Assembly (NCBI GenBank): GCA_005883445.1
Contig: VAZL01000399.1
Coordinates: 1 to 11,414 of the forward strand
Direction: 5' to 3'
DNA length: 11,414 nt
Origin: Alphaproteobacteria bacterium
GTDB lineage: Bacteria > Pseudomonadota > Alphaproteobacteria > Rhizobiales > Xanthobacteraceae
Shown here: positions 5,913 to 11,414 of the stretch, one piece after another
Layout: each line of letters starts with the position of its first letter
How positions within the stretch are numbered: the stretch's first letter is position 1
Made by a program: the position numbers and the translations under genes
The notes under the pieces: model-generated
The model's database searches: none
What the model was told of the DNA's origin: nothing
Seen by the model: only the letters and a program-made list of their open reading frames with translations

Positions 5913-6462
5913 TACTGAAAAAGCAGGAAAGCTTCCCAACGCCGCCGAACGCTTCGTGCTGCATTGGGGCGACATGGGCGCGCAGTGGGGCGTCAACCGC
6001 TCGATCAGCCAGATTCATGCATTGCTTTACCTGTCGGAACGGCCACGCACCGCCGAGGACATCGCCGCGGTGCTCGGGCTCGCGCGGTCGAATGTTTCCA
6101 CCTCTATCAGGCAGTTGGTGGGCTGGAATCTGATCCGGCGCGTGCCCGTCAAGGGCGACCGGCGCGAGCATTTTGAAGCTGAAACCGACGTCTGGGAAAT
6201 CGCCATGCGGATCGCCGCGATCCGCAAGGAGCGCGAGATCGACCCGGCGGTCGAGACGCTCAAAGCCTGCGTGGCCGATGCCGAGAGCGATCCCAAGCTG
6301 CATCCCGTCGCGCGCAAGCGGCTCAACGACATGCTGGCCTTCGTCGAAACGCTGGATCGTTGGTACATGCAGATGCTCACGGTACCGAAACCAAAGCTCG
6401 CCGCGCTCATCCGCCTCGGCACCCGCATCGTCGGCCTCATACCGTTCACCAAACAGAAATAG
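5902..6462 (+). CDS. GbsR/MarR family winged-helix transcriptional regulator
   Basis: This 186-residue cytosolic DNA-binding protein is of the GbsR/MarR type. The N-terminus 'ERFVLHWGDMGAQWGVNRSISQIHALLYL' (16-44) is characteristic of the GbsR group. It leads into the winged helix (about 48-98): 'TAEDIAAVLGLARSNVSTSIRQL' supplies the helix-turn-helix with recognition helix near 61-72, and 'RRVPVKGDRREHFEA' forms the wing. The C-terminal half is helical and likely mediates dimerisation. The Bacillus founding member responds to choline, but ligands in this branch are unknown and none should be assumed. No Shine-Dalgarno precedes the ATG at 5902; translation may be leaderless. It is the first gene of an operon, 19 nt before the DUF4166 gene, and probably represses its own operon through the palindrome over its start codon. 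Confidence 0.92.
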   Translation: MTEITEKAGKLPNAAERFVLHWGDMGAQWGVNRSISQIHALLYLSERPRTAEDIAAVLGLARSNVSTSIRQLVGWNLIRRVPVKGDRREHFEAETDVWEIAMRIAAIRKEREIDPAVETLKACVADAESDPKLHPVARKRLNDMLAFVETLDRWYMQMLTVPKPKLAALIRLGTRIVGLIPFTKQK

Positions 6463-6481
6463 TCACGCCAGGAGGCGCCCG

Positions 6482-7204
6482 ATGCGTGCGCCCGTAGTTG
6501 CCACCAAAGTTCTCCGAGACCCAGTCGAACTAAGGCCTGAGCCAAAGTCCGAACCAAAGCCCGAACTAGGTGATCTCCGCTTCCGCGCGCTGATGACGGA
6601 AGAGGAGTGGTTCTCGCTCCCGCTCGCGATCCGCCGCCGCTTCAGCAAGCGCCTCGCCGGCGGGCAGACGATCGTCTACGCCGGCGAAATCCTGGAATCG
6701 TGGACGAGTCGGGGCGGCTGGTGGCTTGCCCAGGCCGCGCGTTTCATAGGCGGGCCGTTGCCGCTGACGCGCGATGCTCGGGTCCGAAGCGCGCGTGTCC
6801 CCACCACACGTGTCGCAAGCGTGGTGACGGTGACGGAAGACATGGCCAGCGGCGGCCAGATCTGGACGCGCCTTTATGCGCGCCGAAAGGGCTTTCCGCA
6901 GGTCATCCATTCGTCCAAGCGCTTCGCCGGCCCGACCGGCCTTGAAGAATATGTCGGCCGCGGCGTCGGCATGACGCTCACGACCTATGCGCGCGAAGGC
7001 GCGTTGGTCTTCCGCAGCAAGAACTATTTCCTCGAGCTATTCGGTCGGCGCTTGTTCCTACCGGCATGGCTCACTCCCGGCACGCTCTACGTCACCCACG
7101 CCGAGCTTCCCGACGGGAAATTCAGCTTCACGCTGCAGATCTTCCATCCACGTTTCGGCCTGCTCCTGCGCCAGATGGCCATATTCCGGGAGATCGCTCC
7201 ATGA
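6482..7204 (+). CDS. DUF4166 domain-containing protein
   Basis: This 240-residue protein has a DUF4166 domain, whose function is unknown. The N-terminal ~30 residues are low-complexity with a Pro/Glu/Lys pattern ('EPKSEPKPE'). Residues 36-90 are an Arg-rich segment ('MTEEEWFSLPLAIRRRFSKRL'), and the DUF4166 core follows (about 110-238). Its typical elements are 'GQIWTRLYARRKGFPQ' (125-140), 'VIHSSKRFAGPTGLEEYVG' (141-159), 'LFLPAWLTPGT' (191-201), 'FSFTLQIFHPRFGLLLRQMAIF' (214-235). There is no signal peptide or clear membrane helix. The ATG at 6482 has an AGGAGG Shine-Dalgarno about 7 nt upstream, although the frame is open from 6173 within the regulator gene. Its stop overlaps the next start as ATGA (7201-7204), indicating translational coupling. 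The domain often accompanies membrane/epimerase proteins like the next gene, so the two probably act together; what they act on is not known to me. Confidence 0.85.
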   Translation: MRAPVVATKVLRDPVELRPEPKSEPKPELGDLRFRALMTEEEWFSLPLAIRRRFSKRLAGGQTIVYAGEILESWTSRGGWWLAQAARFIGGPLPLTRDARVRSARVPTTRVASVVTVTEDMASGGQIWTRLYARRKGFPQVIHSSKRFAGPTGLEEYVGRGVGMTLTTYAREGALVFRSKNYFLELFGRRLFLPAWLTPGTLYVTHAELPDGKFSFTLQIFHPRFGLLLRQMAIFREIAP

Positions 7205-8706
7205 CCTCCCTTCTGCTTTGGACCTTGATCGCTGTTCAGCTCGCGCTCGGCTTGTTCGACATCGTCTATCACCACGAAATGACGGAGCGCTTGGCGTGGC
7301 GAGTTTCGCAGCGCCGCGAGCTCAAGCTTCACGGCGCGCGCAACCTCGCCTACGCCGTGCTCTTCCTTGCGCTGGGCTTGTTCGAACTTAAAGGCGTCTG
7401 GGCGATGTTGGTAATTGCCGTGCTGGCGGCAGAAATGATCATCACACTTATCGACTTTGTCGAGGAGGACCTGAGTCGAAAGCTGCCGGCGAGCGAGCGC
7501 GTCACCCACACGCTGCTGGCCATCAACTATGGGGCCATCCTTACGCTGCTCCTTCCCGTTCTGGTCGGCTGGGCAAGCCAGCGGACCGCAGTCGTTCCGG
7601 TTTGGTACGGCATCGGCAGCGTGCTTGCCCCGCTGGCGGCGGCAGGAGTGATCGTGTTCGGCTTGCGCGACTTTTTCGCAGCGCGCCGCGCGCAGCGTCT
7701 CGTCACCGACAGCGCGGCCGAGCTGGTCAAGGCGCTGCCGGGGCGGCAATGCGTGCTCATCACTGGTGCCACGGGCTTCATCGGCCGCCGACTCACCGAG
7801 GCGCTTGCGAGCGCAGGCCACGACGTCATCGTGCTGACGCGCGACCCCGCCAAGGCCGTGAGCTTGCGCCCGCCGTTCCGGTTGGTCACCCGGCTCAATC
7901 AACTTGCCGATGATACGGTGATCGACGCCGTCATCAATTTCGCCGGTGAGCCGGTCGCCAATGGCCTGTGGACACGGGCAAAGCGTCGCCGGATTCTTGC
8001 TTCGCGGCTGCGCATGACGCGCGACGTGGTCCGCCTGATCTCGCGCCTGCAGCGCCGTCCCGCCGTGATGATCAGCGGCTCGTCAATCGGGTGGTACGGC
8101 ACATGGGGAGACGAGTCGCTGACGGAGTTTGACGGCGGTAAGCGCGGCTTTGGCCACCGCGTTTGCGCCGCCTGGGAATGCGCGGCCAGCGAGGCTGAGA
8201 AGTCCGGAGTGCGCGTCGTCCGGCTGCGCATCGGACTCGTGCTTGGCACTGAGGCCGGGATGCTCAGCAATTTGCTTGCGCCGTTCGAGTTCGGCCTCGG
8301 CGGTCCTATCGGCAGCGGTGAGCAATGGATGTCCTGGATCGAGCGTGACGACCTCATCCGGTTGATCGCGCACATCATTGCGAGCCCGCAGCTCAACGGC
8401 GCTGTAAATGGGACGGCACCGGCGCCGGTGCGAAATGCGACCTTTGCACAGGCGCTCGGGCGCGCCTTGCATCGCCCAGCGCTGCTGAGAATGCCCGCGT
8501 CGGTGCTGCATCGGCTCGCCGGCGATCTTGCTGACGAACTGCTGCTGCGAGGACAGCGCGTATTGCCGGATAAGGCCCAGGCCAGCGGCTTCAAATTCAG
8601 GCACGAGACATTGCCCAGCGCTTTGTCGGCGATACTCGGGGACACGCCGGCGAAGGTCGTTGGCGCGGAATTCAGTCGCACACTGGAGATGCAACGTGCG
8701 AGATAG
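7201..8706 (+). CDS. Polytopic membrane domain fused to TIGR01777/YfcH-type SDR epimerase
   Basis: This is a 501-residue two-part protein. Residues 1-158 form a membrane domain with about five hydrophobic segments (near 1-22, 47-62, 66-84, 104-124, 137-155). Polar residues cluster at its edges: 'YHHEMTER' (23-30), 'HGARN' (44-48), E79, 'DFVEED' (85-90), H103 and N109. Residues 182-501 are an atypical extended SDR of the TIGR01777/YfcH type. They carry 'LITGATGFIG' (186-195, NAD(P) binding), 'NFAGEPVANGLWT' (246-258), 'SGSSIGWYG' (292-300, with the probable catalytic Tyr299 region), 'WMSWIERDDL' (376-385) and a DUF1731 C-terminus (about 430-478). The start at 7201 overlaps the preceding gene by four bases and follows GGGAG; the frame is open further upstream, but only within that gene. 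Reaction and substrate are unknown. The fusion suggests a membrane-tethered redox step, which is inference. Confidence 0.9.
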   Translation: MTSLLLWTLIAVQLALGLFDIVYHHEMTERLAWRVSQRRELKLHGARNLAYAVLFLALGLFELKGVWAMLVIAVLAAEMIITLIDFVEEDLSRKLPASERVTHTLLAINYGAILTLLLPVLVGWASQRTAVVPVWYGIGSVLAPLAAAGVIVFGLRDFFAARRAQRLVTDSAAELVKALPGRQCVLITGATGFIGRRLTEALASAGHDVIVLTRDPAKAVSLRPPFRLVTRLNQLADDTVIDAVINFAGEPVANGLWTRAKRRRILASRLRMTRDVVRLISRLQRRPAVMISGSSIGWYGTWGDESLTEFDGGKRGFGHRVCAAWECAASEAEKSGVRVVRLRIGLVLGTEAGMLSNLLAPFEFGLGGPIGSGEQWMSWIERDDLIRLIAHIIASPQLNGAVNGTAPAPVRNATFAQALGRALHRPALLRMPASVLHRLAGDLADELLLRGQRVLPDKAQASGFKFRHETLPSALSAILGDTPAKVVGAEFSRTLEMQRAR

Positions 8707-8708
8707 CT

Positions 8709-8735
8709 GGGATTTCGGGGCCCCTATCCCTTTAA
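8709..8735 (+). terminator. Possible terminator after the operon
   Basis: GGGAT (8709-8713) can pair with ATCCC (8726-8730) around a G/C-rich loop containing GGGGCCCC, followed by TTTAACTT. It lies immediately after the epimerase stop codon. The stem is short and the T-run interrupted, so the call is weak. Confidence 0.3.
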
Positions 8736-8766
8736 CTTAGTCCCACCGGCGCCTGAGCGTTATCCA

Positions 8767-8784
8767 CTGTCACGAAGTTGTCGT
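8767..8784 (+). promoter_or_regulatory. Candidate Pho box (PhoB binding site) upstream of the PhoD-like gene
   Basis: CTGTCAC (8767-8773), a four-base spacer GAAG, then TTGTCGT (8778-8784) match the PhoB direct-repeat layout of two 7-bp half-sites 11 bp apart (CTGTCAT/C-N4-CTGTCAT/C). The first half-site is complete and the second matches five of seven. It sits 67 nt before the phosphatase ATG, in the right orientation for a phosphate-starvation gene. No good -10 element lies at the usual ~10-bp distance, which tempers the call. Confidence 0.4.
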
Positions 8785-8851
8785 ATAGCCGTACGCGTGC
8801 TGTGAGAATTGGCCGCCATCTTCGCCTCTTTCTGGCAATTGGAGGGTTTCC

Positions 8852-10426
8852 ATGACCGTGCGCATCCCCCTGTCGCGTCGGCGGTTTCTGGCCACGGCCG
8901 CGGCGTCGACCGCGATCTCCGCCGTCGTCCCCAGGCCTTATCTGAGCCGTGCCGCCGATCGCCCCGTCATCACCCACGGCATTCAATCCGGCGACGTCTC
9001 GCTCGACTCCGCCGTAATCTGGGCGCGCGCCGACCGCCCCGCGCGCATGTTGGCCGAGGTCGCGACCACCGACAGTTTCAAGACCATCCACCGCGCCGTC
9101 TTCGTCGATGCGCTGCCCGAATCGGATTTCACCGCCAACGCGCTCATCGACGGTCTACCCGCGGGGCAGGACATCTTCTACCGCATACGCTTCCAGGATC
9201 TTGCTTCGCCGACCATTGTCGGCGAGCCGATGACGGGCCGCTTTCGCACCGCGCCGAGCGACCAGCGCTCGATCTCGTTCGTGTGGTCGGGCGACACCGC
9301 CGGGCAAGGCTGGGGCATCGACGAAGCGCGCGGCGGCATGCGCACCTACGCGACCATGCTGCGCAACCGCCCCGATTTCTTCATCCACAGCGGCGACAAT
9401 ATTTACGCCGATGGCCCGATCCTGGCCGAACAGAAAATGCCCAACGGCGAGATCTGGAAAAACGTCGTGCTGGAGGAAAAGGCCAAGCCGGCGGAGACGC
9501 TGGCCGAGTTCCGCGCCAACTACAAGTACAATCTGCTCGACAGAAACCTGCTCGCCTTCAACGCCGAGGTGCCGATCTTCTCGCAATGGGACGACCACGA
9601 GGTGACCAACAATTGGTGGCCGGGCGAGCTGCTGACCCGCGCCGAGCACCAGCGCAAGAAATACGTCGAGAAGAACGCCTTGATCCTTGCGGCGCGCGCC
9701 AGCCGCGCGTTCCATGAATACATGCCGCTGCGCTTCACACAGGCCGAGCCCGGGCGCGTCTATCGTAAGATTTCGTACGGACCGCTGCTCGACGTGTTCA
9801 TGCTCGACATGCGCAGCTATCGCGGGCCGAACGGCGAAGGACAAGAGGAGAGGTACGGGCCGGCGGCCTATTTCCTCGGGCCCGCGCAAGTCGCTTGGCT
9901 CAAGCGCGAGCTCCTGAACTCACAGGCGACCTGGAAGGTGATCGCCGCCGATATGCCGATCGGCCTCATCGTCGTCTATGACACCGACCGCAAATGGGGC
10001 GTCGAGGCCATCGCCCAGGGCGACGGGCCGCCGCGCGGCCGCGAGCTCGAGATCGCCGACATCCTCTCCTTCATCAAGCGGGCACCCGTGCGCAACACGC
10101 TATGGCTCACCGCCGACGTGCACTATACCGCCGCGCATTACTACGATCCCAACAAGGCGGTGTTCCAGGATTTCGAGCCGTTCTGGGAATTCGTGTCGGG
10201 TCCGATCCACGCCGGAAGCTTCCCGCAAAACCAGATCGACAACACGTTCGGGCCGCAGCTCGTCTACGTGAAGGCGCCGAGCGTGCCGAACCAGCCGCCG
10301 AGCGACGGCCTGCAGTTTTTCGGTCACGTCGCAATCGACGGAGCGACACAAGTCATGACCGTGACGCTGAAGGACTGGGACGACCGCGCGCTGTGGTCGA
10401 CCACGCTCGAGCCGAAGCTGGGGTGA
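8852..10426 (+). CDS. Tat-exported PhoD-like alkaline phosphatase/phosphodiesterase
   Basis: This 524-residue secreted metallophosphoesterase of the PhoD family releases phosphate from phosphomono- or diesters outside the cytoplasmic membrane. The N-terminus has a twin-arginine signal: 'LSRRRFLATAAASTAISAVV' (7-26). An N-terminal beta domain (about 38-135, 'ITHGIQSGDVSLDSAVIWARA') precedes the phosphatase domain. Its metal-binding motifs are 'SGDTAGQGWG' (146-155, D148), 'SGDNIYAD' (180-187, D182, Y185), 'WDDHEVTNN' (246-254, D247/D248, H249, N253), 'DMRSYR' (319-324) and 'TADVHYTAAHY' (420-430, D422, H424). No cysteine occurs in the protein. Bacillus PhoD, as I recall, uses a cysteine as an iron ligand where this protein has Gly-Asp, so metal use may differ. 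The start is firm, with GGAGG about 7 nt before the ATG. It stands alone; the upstream Pho box suggests induction by phosphate starvation. Confidence 0.93.
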   Translation: MTVRIPLSRRRFLATAAASTAISAVVPRPYLSRAADRPVITHGIQSGDVSLDSAVIWARADRPARMLAEVATTDSFKTIHRAVFVDALPESDFTANALIDGLPAGQDIFYRIRFQDLASPTIVGEPMTGRFRTAPSDQRSISFVWSGDTAGQGWGIDEARGGMRTYATMLRNRPDFFIHSGDNIYADGPILAEQKMPNGEIWKNVVLEEKAKPAETLAEFRANYKYNLLDRNLLAFNAEVPIFSQWDDHEVTNNWWPGELLTRAEHQRKKYVEKNALILAARASRAFHEYMPLRFTQAEPGRVYRKISYGPLLDVFMLDMRSYRGPNGEGQEERYGPAAYFLGPAQVAWLKRELLNSQATWKVIAADMPIGLIVVYDTDRKWGVEAIAQGDGPPRGRELEIADILSFIKRAPVRNTLWLTADVHYTAAHYYDPNKAVFQDFEPFWEFVSGPIHAGSFPQNQIDNTFGPQLVYVKAPSVPNQPPSDGLQFFGHVAIDGATQVMTVTLKDWDDRALWSTTLEPKLG

Positions 10427-10433
10427 TAGCTCC

Positions 10434-10574
10434 GTAGGGTGGGCAAAGGCGCACGCAACGACGTTCTTGCCAAGTCGACGGGCATCGGTGCGTGCGCCGT
10501 GCCCACGCGTCGACTTTGACCATCCGCCGATCCGCGTGGGCACGGCGCGCAGAGCGCGCCTTTGCCCACCCTAC
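10434..10574. repeat. 141-bp nested inverted-repeat element (REP/MITE-like) between convergent genes
   Basis: The outer arms are GTAGGGTGGGCAAAGGCGC (10434-10452) and its exact reverse complement (10556-10574), 19 bp each. A second, inner pair is GCGCCGTGCCCACGCG (10494-10509) with its exact complement at 10533-10548. A third pair, AAGTCGACG (10472-10480) and CGTCGACTT (10508-10516), offers an alternative fold. The element begins 7 nt after the phosphatase stop and ends 10 nt before the radical SAM stop. The 'GTAGGGTGGGCAAAG' arm resembles a repeat scattered through many Bradyrhizobium-like genomes (from memory). No obvious target-site duplication flanks it and it has no coding content. It could act as a bidirectional transcription terminator. 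Confidence 0.85.
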
Positions 10575-10584
10575 AACGAAGCGC

Positions 10585-11414
10585 CTACGCCGGTTTGCGC
10601 AGCGCCGCCAACTGCGGCGCATGCATGGGCTCGGCCGTGCGGCTCTTGGTCGAGTAGTACGACGCATTCTGCTCGCCGCGCAGCGCCTCGCGGGTGAACT
10701 GAATGAGGTGATGGGCGATGAACCCCATGCCGAGAACGGCGTCGATTTGCCCGCGCCGCAGCGCGTGGCGCGCCGCCCGCCAGAACGGCTTGCGATAATT
10801 CGACAGAATTCCGATGTGCAGGAAGACGCGGAAGGCGAGCACCAATGCGCCCGAAAGGTTCGCCCAGTTGAGCTTGCCGCGCGCCGGCGGGATGACGCGA
10901 TTGACGTAGGTCGCTTCGACCTGGTCGTGGAAGCGCGCGAACAGCCGCTCCGGATCGTTGGCATAGGCGATGCAGCGGCGCCACATCGACACCACGTCCT
11001 CGTACGGCCGCAGGAAGCGCACGTTGCTTTCACGCGTCGGATCGTCCTCGAGCCGCCCGGCCAGCTTGAGCCGATCCCACAGCGGCGTCTTCGGCAACGC
11101 CTGCAGGAGGTTGATCGTCAACATCGGGATGCGCGAGATGTCGATGAAATCCTTAATACGCGTCTCGGTGTCGTCGGAATCGGTGTCGAGCCCGAGGATG
11201 ATGCCGGACGTGACCTCCAAGCCATAGTCGTTGAGCGTCTTGATCGACTCCATCATCGGCACGGCGACGTTCTGGCTCTTGCGCATCGCCTTGAGCGCGT
11301 CGGCCTCGGGCGTCTCGATGCCGACGAATATTCCGAGAAACGTGCACTCCCGCATGAGCCTGAGGATGTCCGGCTGTTTGGCGATGTTCAGCGTCGCCTC
11401 GCAGGCGAACTGCA
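10585..11414 (-). CDS. B12-binding-type radical SAM protein with DUF4070-like C-terminus (HpnP-like), C-terminal 275 residues
   Basis: Only the 3' part of this gene is present; the frame is open through the right edge and the start and CxxxCxxC cluster motif lie outside. The fragment begins inside the radical SAM barrel ('FACEATLNIAKQPDILRLM', 'TFLGIFVGIETPEADALKAM', 'VTSGIILGLDTD'). It continues into a C-terminal region typical of DUF4070 proteins: 'LLQALPKTPLWDRLKLAGRL', then 'PYEDVVSMWRRCIAYANDPERLFARF', 'NYRKPFWRAARHALRRGQID', and 'AHHLIQFTREAL'. This architecture is shared with HpnP, the hopanoid C-2 methylase, but also with paralogues of unknown substrate in the same organisms, so I leave the gene symbol empty. 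An N-terminal cobalamin domain is expected but not visible. The final ~25 residues look poorly conserved. The gene converges on the phosphatase gene across the inverted-repeat element. Confidence 0.85.
   Translation of the reverse strand, partial: QFACEATLNIAKQPDILRLMRECTFLGIFVGIETPEADALKAMRKSQNVAVPMMESIKTLNDYGLEVTSGIILGLDTDSDDTETRIKDFIDISRIPMLTINLLQALPKTPLWDRLKLAGRLEDDPTRESNVRFLRPYEDVVSMWRRCIAYANDPERLFARFHDQVEATYVNRVIPPARGKLNWANLSGALVLAFRVFLHIGILSNYRKPFWRAARHALRRGQIDAVLGMGFIAHHLIQFTREALRGEQNASYYSTKSRTAEPMHAPQLAALRKPA

Noticed and set aside
5334..6303. Leftward frames of 220 and 147 residues covering the CBS region and the regulator gene
   Set aside because: Both are shadows of strong sense genes with recognisable domains, and neither has a family match or ribosome site.
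10434..10574. CRISPR array or transposon end
   Set aside because: There are only two inverted arms, no regularly spaced direct repeats and no transposase, and I see no flanking target duplication.
10353..11033. Leftward 226-residue frame and several short frames running through the inverted-repeat element
   Set aside because: They arise from the GC-rich repeat and from the wrong frame of the radical SAM gene. Peptides of this 'AHADRRMVKV' kind are typical false ORFs of such repeats.

Overview
The window is high-GC DNA, tightly packed with genes on both strands. It reads as an alphaproteobacterium of the order Hyphomicrobiales, probably near Bradyrhizobium/Rhodopseudomonas. Support comes from an IalB-type periplasmic protein, a short 'YLRRQA'-type protein common in that group, a GGAAC-N16-CGTT promoter typical of the alphaproteobacterial general stress sigma factor EcfG, and a Tat-exported PhoD phosphatase. 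Placement below the order is inference.

Positions 1-2647 are a leftward block. In transcription order it holds an IalB-like secreted protein, a 68-residue protein behind a candidate EcfG promoter, a DUF72 (YecE-like) protein, and rlmN, which runs off the left edge. A rightward zinc-independent quinone oxidoreductase (2759-3733) diverges from the IalB gene. It converges on a leftward pair: pterin-4a-carbinolamine dehydratase followed by a YkvA/DUF1232 protein (4524-3816). A rightward site-2 protease with two CBS domains follows (4650-5768).

Positions 5902-8706 are the most unusual part: a compact three-gene operon. It encodes a GbsR/MarR-type regulator, a DUF4166 protein, and a polytopic membrane domain fused to a TIGR01777/YfcH-type epimerase. 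The last two genes overlap by ATGA. The regulator's start codon lies inside a perfect 20-bp palindrome, and a TTGACT-N17-GATATT promoter would place the mRNA start at or next to that ATG. This suggests a leaderless, autorepressed transcript. The biochemical role of the operon is not known to me.

Next is a Tat-exported PhoD-like phosphatase/phosphodiesterase (8852-10426) preceded by a candidate Pho box. A 141-bp element with nested inverted repeats (10434-10574) separates it from the convergent 3' part of a B12-binding-type radical SAM gene (HpnP-like/DUF4070 C-terminus), which runs off the right edge. I see no tRNA, rRNA, CRISPR array, transposase or phage gene. No intergenic stretch exceeds about 200 bases.
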